DNA of 7,522 nt from Bacteroidales bacterium. Its GTDB lineage: Bacteria > Bacteroidota > Bacteroidia > Bacteroidales > UBA10428. A model generated the notes under the pieces. The model had not been told where the DNA came from. It was given only the letters and a program-made list of their open reading frames with translations, and made no database searches. The position numbers and the translations under genes are program-made. Positions 1-6,386 of this stretch are shown here, one piece after another; position 1 is the stretch's first letter, and each line of letters opens with the position of its first letter. Location of the stretch: the NCBI GenBank assembly GCA_030626465.1, contig DAOUOU010000137.1, positions 1-7,522 of the forward strand. The letters run 5' to 3'.

Positions 1-375
1 ACTGTAATTTACTGATTCGACCGTATTATAAATTTTATTCAACTTGCCTGAAATTCCCTCATCGGTATCATTGAGATTGATGATCACTTCAAAATACGGG
101 ATCAGATCATCAGGGATTTTTGTATCACTTATTGCAATAATTCTACAATCCGGATAAGCTCTTTTTATTTTATCAAGGCAAAATACACAGGGATCAGGTA
201 TAAGTCTGTATTCCAAAAAAATTATTGGTGAGCCAGGGCTCTTATTTTTATGAAAAGTTTCCAGATCCTGATAATACTTGACATCCGGATTAGGAACAAT
301 CGATGAGATATATTGAACAAGTCCTTTTCTCAACAGGTGACTTCGAAAGCATAGTATGGTTTTTACAGTACTCAT
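1..375 (-). CDS. Partial receiver-like transcriptional regulator (N-terminal 125 aa, runs off left edge)
   Basis: Seen: an open frame from the ATG at 375 down to base 1 with no stop, so the gene continues outside the window. The start overlaps the stop of the hemerythrin gene as ATGA, so translation is probably coupled. The layout resembles a response-regulator receiver: a beta strand (TILCF, residues 6-10), a helix with HLLRKGLVQYI (13-23), a strand IIFLE (51-55), a strand RIIAIS (78-83) and a strand VIINL (97-101). The usual acidic pocket is not visible, position 55 is Glu where the phospho-Asp would fall, and Asn100 lies near the usual Lys, so it looks like a pseudo-receiver. It also carries C63-x-x-C66 and C77. 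Inference: in Bacteroidota such domains next to hemerythrin genes are often followed by a LuxR-type helix-turn-helix, which would lie beyond the edge. A DNA-binding domain is not seen here. Confidence 0.7.
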   Translation of the reverse strand, partial: MSTVKTILCFRSHLLRKGLVQYISSIVPNPDVKYYQDLETFHKNKSPGSPIIFLEYRLIPDPCVFCLDKIKRAYPDCRIIAISDTKIPDDLIPYFEVIINLNDTDEGISGKLNKIYNTVESVNYS

Positions 376-1106
376 TTCAGTACACCGGTTATTTGAGATT
401 CCAGAAATTGAACTTTAGGTACAAGTACTTTGTCTTCAATACGTGCATGATCATTTAAATCGCGCTCGAGACGAAAGAGTTCGAAGAGAAGTGCATTTGA
501 ACTGGTGTAATCCCGGGCCGGAGGCAGGTACTTTATAATAATATTTTTTAAATCATAAAGTTTATCCTCAATATTAGTATGTGTATCAACAAAAAAATCA
601 ATAGATTTTTCATGCACCAGTTTTTTTACAGTATCATCAATTTTTCGAAGAGAAAAAGCAGTGTCAATTGTTAAGATATAAGGAAATACATCGTTTTCTT
701 CATTTTGTATATGAATAATTAATTCTTCTTTATACTCCTGGAAAAATTTTTCTATCAATTCCATTTGCTTTTTTTGTGAGGTATCGGAATGTTCTATAAG
801 TTTTCCAATCAAAGATTCAATTTGAGGTATCTTATAATTAAGGTAATAATTGTGTGATTTCTGAATGTAATCGATAATTAATTTCAGGGGGAAAGTCTGC
901 AAATGAGTTTGGGGAAAATAATCATCGTCATTAAAAGAATTAATGATTTCAAGGAAAAAATCTACGTTCACATGATGATCAGTGCATACTTCTTTAATGG
1001 TTTTATCTCCAAATCCTAACTGAATATCAAATCTGTTAAGAATAGGCAATAACAAGTAATTCATATGAATGACATCTGCCATTCTGGTGTTTTCCTTTAT
1101 AGGCAT
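372..1106 (-). CDS. Hemerythrin-domain protein, divergent RIC/YtfE (ScdA) family
   Basis: A probable cytoplasmic di-iron protein of 244 aa. Residues 9-50 resemble the ScdA N-terminal domain (MADVI...FDIQLGFGDKTIKEVC), but the paired cysteines of YtfE (CCGGK) are Gly-Phe here, and C41 is the only cysteine. Residues about 75-235 form a four-helix hemerythrin-like domain with all expected iron ligands: H85, H132-xxx-E136, H176 (followed by E180) and H220-xxx-E224. These match the H84, H129, E133, H160, H204, E208 pattern of E. coli YtfE. Known for the family: binding or release of iron and protection or repair of Fe-S clusters under nitric-oxide or oxidative stress. Which of these applies here is inference. 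The ATG at 1106 has no ribosome site; a second ATG at 1082 (residue 9, MADVI) has AAGGA ten bases upstream and is a good alternative start. It is co-transcribed with the overlapping receiver-like gene. Confidence 0.85.
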   Translation of the reverse strand: MPIKENTRMADVIHMNYLLLPILNRFDIQLGFGDKTIKEVCTDHHVNVDFFLEIINSFNDDDYFPQTHLQTFPLKLIIDYIQKSHNYYLNYKIPQIESLIGKLIEHSDTSQKKQMELIEKFFQEYKEELIIHIQNEENDVFPYILTIDTAFSLRKIDDTVKKLVHEKSIDFFVDTHTNIEDKLYDLKNIIIKYLPPARDYTSSNALLFELFRLERDLNDHARIEDKVLVPKVQFLESQITGVLK

Positions 1107-1189
1107 AATGGTTTCAAATGTTTAATTGAACAGCATGTTTATAAGAACAACTATGAAATTCTTATGTTTATTTTCAAATCTTTTACAAT

Positions 1190-1197
1190 CAAATTTA
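1190..1197 (-). promoter_or_regulatory. Candidate -7 box for the hemerythrin operon
   Basis: Read on the minus strand this is TAAATTTG, an exact match to the Bacteroidota -7 consensus TAnnTTTG, about 84 bases before the ATG at 1106. No TTTG is found at the proper -33 distance, so the match may be chance in AT-rich DNA. Confidence 0.3.
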
Positions 1198-1202
1198 GCC
1201 TA

Positions 1203-1225
1203 AAGAATTCTTATTTCTCGATCGA
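1203..1225. repeat. Two small palindromes in the divergent gap
   Basis: AAGAATTCTT (1203-1212) and TCGATCGA (1218-1225) are perfect palindromes five bases apart. They lie just upstream, in minus-strand terms, of the candidate -7 box of the hemerythrin operon. Their position would suit an operator, but palindromes of this size also occur by chance. The rest of 1107-1324 shows no gene, and no convincing promoter for the kinase. Confidence 0.3.
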
Positions 1226-1324
1226 AATACCTAACTTTAAGAGAGAGACATAATTGTTTCAGAGAAGATATATGTGATTAAAACCGCTAAGACCCTCTAA
1301 CAGGTAATTACTACTATAAATATC

Positions 1325-2953
1325 ATGCTAAAGATAAGTGCTATCATTAGTAGATTTTCGTTGATAAAAATAAACTCTGGTTCATTTCTTTTAAAAGGTA
1401 TTATCCCTCCTCCTATCATTTTCTTTTTATTTTTTCCTTCTTATAATGGAACAGCCGGATTATACTTCGCCACTTATCTTCCTTTGAAAATAATTATCGG
1501 CCTCAGCGGAATAATATTACTGGTTATTATTATCCTGTTATTTTTATTCAGAGAGAGAAAAATAAAACAATTTTCCAGGAAGCTGGAAAATGAGTTAAAA
1601 GAAAGAGTCAAAAGAATAAATGATCAAGAGAAGGAGATACAATTACAAAAAGAAGAGCATACCAAACAAATAAACCTTTCTGATAAGCAGAATGATCTTA
1701 TTCATAAGCAAACCATTGAGCTCGAAAAACATCGTCATCATTTGGAAAAAATTGTTGATGCCAGGACAGATGAGTTAAAACTTGCAAAGGAAAAAGCTGA
1801 AGAATCGGATCTGTTAAAGACATCTTTCTTAGAAAACATGTCGCATGAGATTCGTACTCCGATGAATGCAATTATGGGTTTCGCTACTTTGTTGAATGAT
1901 GCTAACATGTCTGCAAACAATAAAAAATATCTTTCAAGAATCCATACTAATTGTTCTGTTTTATTAAGTCTGATCGACAATATTCTTGATATGTCAAAGA
2001 TCCAGGCCGGGCAGATGGAAATTGTAAAGTCCAATTTTTCGGTAAATGAAGCCCTGCAGAATATTTATAACTACTATCTGAAAGAGAAAGAAGAACTTGG
2101 CCTGGAGAATATTGAGCTCAATCTTAAGTTGGAGTCAGCCAGTAAAGATTATATTTTGTATTCTGATTATTTTCGATTCAAACAGATCATGTCGTCACTT
2201 ATTAATAATGCATTAAAATACACCGAAAAAGGATCTATTAGTTTTGGATACATCCCGCACTTTAATTCTGAGTATGAAAAAGAACCACATATGCTGCAAT
2301 TTTTTGTAGAAGATACCGGCATTGGTATTCCCTCTGAAAAATCAGATTTTATTTTTGATCGATTTAGTAAAATTGAAAATAATGGTCCTAAACTTTATCG
2401 TGGAGCAGGATTGGGACTTTATCTATCAAAACATCTTGTTGGCCTTATGGGAGGGAAAATCTGGGTTCATAGCCGTCTTTTAAAAGGTTCAGCCTTCAAT
2501 TTCACTCTACCTTATTTCGATACGAGCGATGTAAAACTCAAAAAAAAGAAAAAAGAAAAGCCAAAAAAGAAAGTACTTCCTTCTTATGATTGGCGTAATA
2601 AAACCATTCTCATAGTCGAGGATGAGCAAAATAATTTTGTCTATTTAAATGAAATAATTAAGCGTACAGGAGCAAAAGTACTGGAAGCAAAAAATGGTAA
2701 GCAATCTATCGAGTCAGTTGAAAACCATTCCGAAATTAATCTGGTCTTAATGGATATTATGATGCCCGGAATGGATGGCTATGAAGCAACCCGAAAAATA
2801 AAATCTGTTAGGCCAGGCCTGCCGGTTATTGCTCAAACTGCCTATGCCCTGGCCAAAGAAAAAAAGAAAAGTCTGGAATCAGGATGTGATGGTTATATTT
2901 CTAAGCCATACGACCCTCCTGCCCTGCTTGAACTGATAAATAACTTTTTGTGA
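1325..2953 (+). CDS. Membrane-anchored hybrid histidine kinase with C-terminal receiver domain
   Basis: A 542-aa two-component sensor kinase. Two hydrophobic segments, about residues 23-39 (proline-rich) and 54-76, anchor it in the inner membrane with only about 15 residues between them, so there is no extracytoplasmic sensor. Residues about 77-165 are highly charged and coiled-coil-like, and no PAS or GAF domain is seen. HisKA: the H-box NMSHEIRTPMN puts the phospho-His at H174. HATPase: N-box N295 (the first Asn of the box is S291), G1 D330-TGIGIP, F-box about 344-347, and G2 RGAGLGL (359-365). A lysine-rich linker (404-416) joins a receiver domain with acidic E432/D433, phospho-Asp D477 (MDIMMPGMDG), T505 and K527, all present. 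The family phosphorylates H174 and passes phosphate to D477 and probably onward. No response regulator with an output domain is adjacent, so the signal and target are unknown. The ATG at 1325 is the only ATG before residue 172 and has no clear ribosome site. Confidence 0.93.
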   Translation: MLKISAIISRFSLIKINSGSFLLKGIIPPPIIFFLFFPSYNGTAGLYFATYLPLKIIIGLSGIILLVIIILLFLFRERKIKQFSRKLENELKERVKRINDQEKEIQLQKEEHTKQINLSDKQNDLIHKQTIELEKHRHHLEKIVDARTDELKLAKEKAEESDLLKTSFLENMSHEIRTPMNAIMGFATLLNDANMSANNKKYLSRIHTNCSVLLSLIDNILDMSKIQAGQMEIVKSNFSVNEALQNIYNYYLKEKEELGLENIELNLKLESASKDYILYSDYFRFKQIMSSLINNALKYTEKGSISFGYIPHFNSEYEKEPHMLQFFVEDTGIGIPSEKSDFIFDRFSKIENNGPKLYRGAGLGLYLSKHLVGLMGGKIWVHSRLLKGSAFNFTLPYFDTSDVKLKKKKKEKPKKKVLPSYDWRNKTILIVEDEQNNFVYLNEIIKRTGAKVLEAKNGKQSIESVENHSEINLVLMDIMMPGMDGYEATRKIKSVRPGLPVIAQTAYALAKEKKKSLESGCDGYISKPYDPPALLELINNFL

Positions 2954-2965
2954 TTTTCTTTCACT

Positions 2966-3907
2966 TTATTTTCCGGTATCTTTTTTTCTTAAAACATCCT
3001 TGGTTATTCCGAGTTTCCCCTCTTCTATTTTGTCTCCAAATGGTTCCACATGAATGATCACGTCAAATACTTCGTGTTCAAGTCCATCTCTGATATTCTT
3101 TTCAACGATGTGTGAAATTTCGTGTGCGTGATTAAGAGTCATATCTTCTTTAAGCTCAATATCAATATTGATCATTAGTTGATGCCCAGCACGCCTTATA
3201 CGCATCCTATGCGGATTCTTAACTTCCGGAACAGATTCGACAATTTCAAAAACATCTTCATAAATTGACTTTTCAATATTGCCATCCATCAACTCAAGAT
3301 TGGTTTCTATAAAAATTTTAACTGCAATCCACATCACCCAAAAACTCACCAGCAAAGCAACTATAATATCCATAACTGGCAAGCGAAATATGTGTGTAAG
3401 CACTAAACCAATAAGTACCGAACTGGAAATTATAACATCGCCCTGCATGTTCTTTGAATATGCAATGAGCATGCTGGAGTTCGCCCTTTTCCCGATATAA
3501 AGCTGGTAACGAGCCAGTATAAACTTGGCTATAATAGACACAACAATTACAATGATCGCCAGCTTGCCGGGCATCTCTCCGTATGAACCTTCGATAAGAC
3601 GTTTTACCGAAGAGATAGCAAGTTGTGCTCCTGCAAAGAAAATGACAAAGGATAAAGCAATAGTTGCATTAGGTTCGGCTTTACCATATCCATAAGGAAA
3701 TTTAATATTGGGAGGCTTTGTTAGAAGAGAAGCTATATACAATGTAAGCAATGCAATTAAAACATCTCCGCTTGAATCAATTCCATCGGCAACCACCGAA
3801 AGACTGTTTGAATGGAAACCGGCCGTAATTTTTAAGATTGCCAGGATTGCATTACCACCTATTCCAATCCATGAGGCAATCTTTATTTTAGTAATTCTGT
3901 CCGACAT
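2966..3907 (-). CDS. Cation diffusion facilitator (CDF) family metal exporter
   Basis: A 313-aa inner-membrane protein that should export a divalent metal in exchange for protons, probably as a dimer. There are about six membrane segments (residues about 12-31, 40-60, 80-100, 115-133, 155-174, 178-199). The CDF loop PYGYGKAEP (71-79) is clear, followed by a cytoplasmic ZT-dimer domain (about 205-290) with H233, H242, H260, H262, H266 and H286. The transport site in segment II is D44-xxx-D48. In segment V it is N153-xxx-D157, where many zinc transporters have HxxxD. This argues against a plain zinc exporter, but the substrate (Zn, Fe, Mn, Co or Ni) cannot be decided from sequence alone. It converges on the kinase gene (12-base gap, no hairpin terminator seen) and diverges from the B12 operon. 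The start at 3907 is upstream of the first membrane segment and has no Shine-Dalgarno. Confidence 0.92.
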   Translation of the reverse strand: MSDRITKIKIASWIGIGGNAILAILKITAGFHSNSLSVVADGIDSSGDVLIALLTLYIASLLTKPPNIKFPYGYGKAEPNATIALSFVIFFAGAQLAISSVKRLIEGSYGEMPGKLAIIVIVVSIIAKFILARYQLYIGKRANSSMLIAYSKNMQGDVIISSSVLIGLVLTHIFRLPVMDIIVALLVSFWVMWIAVKIFIETNLELMDGNIEKSIYEDVFEIVESVPEVKNPHRMRIRRAGHQLMINIDIELKEDMTLNHAHEISHIVEKNIRDGLEHEVFDVIIHVEPFGDKIEEGKLGITKDVLRKKDTGK

Positions 3908-3943
3908 AAATTAAAATTACAAATTATTCCAAACTCACAAAGT

Positions 3944-3951
3944 CAAAATTA
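3944..3951 (-). promoter_or_regulatory. Candidate -7 box for the CDF gene
   Basis: On the minus strand this reads TAATTTTG, an exact TAnnTTTG match, giving a leader of about 30 bases before the ATG at 3907. No good -33 TTTG is visible at the right distance, so support is weak. Confidence 0.3.
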
Positions 3952-3960
3952 TTATTTAAA

Positions 3961-3981
3961 GTAGCAGCGATAGTGTGCTAC
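3961..3981. repeat. Inverted repeat between the divergent CDF and B12 transcripts
   Basis: GTAGCA and TGCTAC form 6-base arms around a 9-base spacer. The dyad sits upstream of both divergent promoters, near the -35 zone of the CDF promoter candidate. It could be an operator. It is not placed to terminate either gene, and no T-run follows it on the plus strand. Confidence 0.35.
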
Positions 3982-4036
3982 CCTAAAAAATATAAACAGC
4001 CTGCAGTATTATTCGTTTGGGAAATGAAAATAAAGT

Positions 4037-4067
4037 TTTGTGGATTCATTTTTTTCATCTATACTTG
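4037..4067 (+). promoter_or_regulatory. Bacteroidota-type promoter of the B12 uptake operon
   Basis: A TTTG at 4037-4040 (-33 element) is followed by exactly 19 bases and then TATACTTG at 4060-4067, which matches TAnnTTTG except for one base. The predicted transcript start is about 4072-4075, exactly where the first helix of the riboswitch begins. Position and spacing support each other. Confidence 0.6.
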
Positions 4068-4071
4068 TGTA

Positions 4072-4262
4072 AAGAATGGTGCTTACCTCTCTTTCGAGAG
4101 GAGAGCTGAAGAGGGAATCAGGTGAACCCATAGACCGGGTAATTCCTGGACAGTTCCCGCTGCTGTAATCTCCAATACTTTCAGGCTATCCTGCCACTGT
4201 CAGTAATTTTCATGATGGGAAGGCGCCTGGAAGGGAGTAAGTCAGAAGACCTGCCATTCAGT
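4072..4262 (+). ncRNA. Cobalamin (adenosylcobalamin-type) riboswitch aptamer
   Basis: The conserved core is present in order. An outer P1 helix pairs GAATGG (4074-4079) with CCATTC (4254-4259). A hairpin CCTCTC/GAGAGG (4086-4101) follows. Then come AGGGAATCAGGTGAA (from 4112), CCTGGACAGTTCCCGCTGCTGTAA (4145-4168), GCCACTG (4193-4199), GGGAAGGC (from 4217) and the B12 box AAGTCAGAAGACCTGCC (4239-4255). GGGAA pairs with TTCCC as in the family. An additional small stem ACCC/GGGT (4126-4140) is inserted after GGTGA. Known role: binding of coenzyme B12 lowers expression of the downstream uptake genes. It lies directly ahead of a BtuB-type receptor, which fits. About 110 leader bases separate it from the start codon and should hold the expression platform. 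Confidence 0.95.
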
Positions 4263-4275
4263 GTTCTTATTATGT

Positions 4276-4320
4276 AGCTTTCGGGAAAAAAGCTGAGTAA
4301 TGATTGCCTGAAAAACAATC
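4276..4320 (+). promoter_or_regulatory. Leader hairpins downstream of the riboswitch core
   Basis: Two hairpins follow the aptamer. The first is AGCTTT/AAAGCT (4276-4294) with a seven-base loop beginning CGGGAA. The second is GATTG/CAATC (4302-4320). Neither is followed by a T-run, so they are not classical terminators. The loop CGGGAA is the exact complement of TTCCCG (4154-4159) in the aptamer, making it a candidate for the loop-loop contact or alternative pairing known in cobalamin riboswitches. Confidence 0.5.
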
Positions 4321-4342
4321 TGAAAACTCTTCTTAACCCAAA

Positions 4343-4376
4343 GTTGCAAATGATTGATTAGTAAATCATTTGTAAT
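4343..4376 (+). promoter_or_regulatory. Start-codon-occluding hairpin (expression platform candidate)
   Basis: CAAATGATT (4347-4355) and AATCATTTG (4364-4372) pair perfectly over nine bases around an eight-base loop. Allowing two G-U pairs, the stem extends to 4343-4355 with 4364-4376, taking in the A and U of the ATG at 4375. No T-run follows, so this points to control of translation rather than termination. A three-codon reading frame (ATG at 4350, stop at 4359-4361) also lies in the hairpin. Confidence 0.6.
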
Positions 4377-6324
4377 GAATTATAAAATTAAAATAGCAAC
4401 AACAGGCTTATTGGTTTTTTTACTGACTTCCTCTGCTTTTGCAGATATCACCGATACAATTTATACCATAGAGGAAATTCAAGTGAAAGCAAACCGCCTT
4501 GAACAATATCTTATTGGTTCATCTGTGCAGCAAATTGATTCCCAAACTCTTAATAATTACCAGTCGCAATCACTTGCAGAATTACTTAGTCATCAATCGC
4601 TGGTGTCTGTAAAAACCTATGGTCCCGGCGGAGTAGCAGGTATTTCTATTCGTGGTGGCGGATCACATCACGCTTCTGTGATCTGGAATGGCATTAATAT
4701 TCAAAGTCCTATGAATGGAGAAGTAAACTTTTCCACGCTTCCTGTAAGTTTTATTGATAAAGCATATATTCAGTTCGGAGGTGCTACTACCCTATTTGGT
4801 TCGGGAACAGCCACCGGAAGTATCCATATGTCAGATGTACTACATCTGAATAGCGGATTTCAGGCAGACATATCAGGATACATGGGAATAAATCATCCAT
4901 ATTCCGGCCTTCAGAGTTTTGGTATAAGTAATTGTTTACAGTCGGGCAAAATCAGTTATGGTAGCAAAAGATGGGCAAGTTCGCTTAAGTTTTTTTATCA
5001 GGATAACAAAAACGATTTTGAATACCAAAAAACAACTAATGGCCCATATGAAAAACTCGTACATGGAAGCTACAATCAATATGGTATTGCCCAATCAAAT
5101 AAAATTATTCTTGGCGAAAAATCTGTGATAGGAAGCGATATCTGGTTGTTGAATTTTTACAAGGAAGTTCCTTCACTGATGAGTAGTTATGATACGGGTC
5201 AAAGTAACCAGACAGATCGTAATCTTATGTATTCTGTTTACTATAAATACCTTGGACCAGATGTTCAAATAAAGTTGCAATCCGGTGGTTTCTATAATCA
5301 GGTACTCTATGAAAATCCTCTTCTTGAACCACCGGTAACAAATAACAGGTCTTTTTCAAGTATTAATGTTGTTGAATTAAATTCTGAGATTTTTCAAAAT
5401 TTTCAATTAGGCCTTATTTTCGAGTACAAAAATGAAAGAGCTTTAACCGGTTTTTACAGTGAGTGGAAGACCCGGAATATAATCAGTCCGGTATTATCTG
5501 TATTGTATGAAAATAATAAACTGGCCGCCGTTGCCAGCATACGAAAAGAATTTGTCGATGGCAGTTTTATCCCTTTGGTTTTTTCCACCGGATTGGATTT
5601 GAATATAATTCCCGGCGTCAATCTTAAAGCTCAGCTTTCCAAAAACTATTCATTGCCAACATTCAACAACTTGTATTGGGAATTTGACGGATGGTCAGTG
5701 GGAAATCCTGATTTGCTTCCTGAAACCGGCTGGTCGGGCGAAGCAGGTTTACATTATTCCCTGACAAGGGATAAAATACAATTCAATTCAAGTGCTGTTT
5801 TTTTCCAGAACAATATTTCAAACTGGATGAAATGGTTTCCTGACAGCAACAAGGTATGGACACCTGTTAATGTTCAGGAAGGTATCTCAAAGGGTATGGA
5901 ACTGGATGCCTCTGTAAATAGTGAATTTAACAAATTACAAGTTTCGCTTAAAGCCCGTTACGGCTACACTAATGCAATAGCCACAGAATCAGGAGAGGCT
6001 GATATACAAACAGGTAAGCAAATGCTGTATGTACCAAAACATCAGGCTTATGTTGGTGCCAATATTGCTTACAAAATTTACCTTGTTGAGTATACCCACA
6101 ATTTTGTTGGTGAGAGAACGTACGACAATTACGTGGGAGTTCTCCGTCCCTATACAATCGGAAATTTAACCCTGCAGGCATCAATCCCGGCAAAACAAAA
6201 AATACAACTCGTGATTTTCAGTAAAATCAATAATCTATGGAATACTGAATACCAGATGAAAAATTCATATGCCACACCACTACGTCAATATATTTTCGGA
6301 ATTAAATTTTTGTTTAACCAATAA
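4375..6324 (+). CDS. btuB: BtuB-type TonB-dependent corrinoid receptor
   Basis: A 649-aa outer-membrane receptor that should bring cobalamin or related corrinoids into the periplasm using TonB energy. I chose the ATG at 4375: it gives a clean signal peptide (MNYKIK, hydrophobic core, cleavage after AFA at residue 23). The frame is open further upstream, to a TTG at 4354, but that start adds residues before the signal and lies in the leader hairpin. A TonB-box-like stretch IEEIQVKANRLEQ (32-44) resembles DTLVVTANRFEQ of E. coli BtuB. The plug follows (about 45-152), with SLAELLSHQ, ISIRGGGSHHASVIWNGI and a segment ending FGSGTATGSIHM. Residues from about 153 to the end form the barrel, rich in alternating aromatic strands and closing YIFGIKFLFNQ. 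It has no carboxypeptidase-like N-terminal domain, so it is not SusC-like. Length is close to E. coli BtuB (614 aa). The riboswitch upstream and the BtuG-like gene 11 bases downstream support the substrate. Confidence 0.9.
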   Translation: MNYKIKIATTGLLVFLLTSSAFADITDTIYTIEEIQVKANRLEQYLIGSSVQQIDSQTLNNYQSQSLAELLSHQSLVSVKTYGPGGVAGISIRGGGSHHASVIWNGINIQSPMNGEVNFSTLPVSFIDKAYIQFGGATTLFGSGTATGSIHMSDVLHLNSGFQADISGYMGINHPYSGLQSFGISNCLQSGKISYGSKRWASSLKFFYQDNKNDFEYQKTTNGPYEKLVHGSYNQYGIAQSNKIILGEKSVIGSDIWLLNFYKEVPSLMSSYDTGQSNQTDRNLMYSVYYKYLGPDVQIKLQSGGFYNQVLYENPLLEPPVTNNRSFSSINVVELNSEIFQNFQLGLIFEYKNERALTGFYSEWKTRNIISPVLSVLYENNKLAAVASIRKEFVDGSFIPLVFSTGLDLNIIPGVNLKAQLSKNYSLPTFNNLYWEFDGWSVGNPDLLPETGWSGEAGLHYSLTRDKIQFNSSAVFFQNNISNWMKWFPDSNKVWTPVNVQEGISKGMELDASVNSEFNKLQVSLKARYGYTNAIATESGEADIQTGKQMLYVPKHQAYVGANIAYKIYLVEYTHNFVGERTYDNYVGVLRPYTIGNLTLQASIPAKQKIQLVIFSKINNLWNTEYQMKNSYATPLRQYIFGIKFLFNQ

Positions 6325-6335
6325 TCTAAATTACC

Positions 6336-6386
6336 ATGTCACTTAAAAAAATAAACCTTGCATTTCTTTATTGCTATTGGTTATAA
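6336..6386 (+). other. Displaced start of the btuG-like gene (apparent one-base frameshift)
   Basis: The ATG at 6336 lies 11 bases after the btuB stop and begins MSLKKINLAFL, a typical lipoprotein n-region, but this frame stops at 6384-6386 after 16 codons. The long frame downstream has no ATG and is closed by a stop at 6344-6346. Adding one base, for example to the A7 run at 6345-6351, joins the two into MSLKK...LLLLVIIFLYSC, a complete lipoprotein signal with lipobox LYSC. Both frames are hydrophobic between about 6353 and 6383, so the exact site of the missing base cannot be fixed. Confidence 0.7.

Noticed and set aside
1065..1253. Plus-strand open frame of 62 codons in the divergent gap
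   Set aside because: It overlaps the 5' end of the hemerythrin gene on the other strand and covers the predicted promoter. Its composition is AT-driven and it has no signal or domain.
1738..2034. Minus-strand open frame of 98 codons inside the kinase gene
   Set aside because: It lies entirely antisense to the HisKA region, whose plus-strand motifs are clear, so it is a shadow.
2954..2965. Bidirectional terminator between the convergent kinase and CDF genes
   Set aside because: The gap is only 12 bases and, with its flanks, shows T-rich sequence but no stem.
4276..4320. Rho-independent terminator after the riboswitch
   Set aside because: The hairpins are short and AT-rich and are not followed by a T-run, so a transcription terminator is not supported.
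4354..4374. Upstream TTG start for the receptor gene
   Set aside because: It would add seven residues before a perfect signal peptide and lies in the leader hairpin. The ATG at 4375 explains the signal peptide better.
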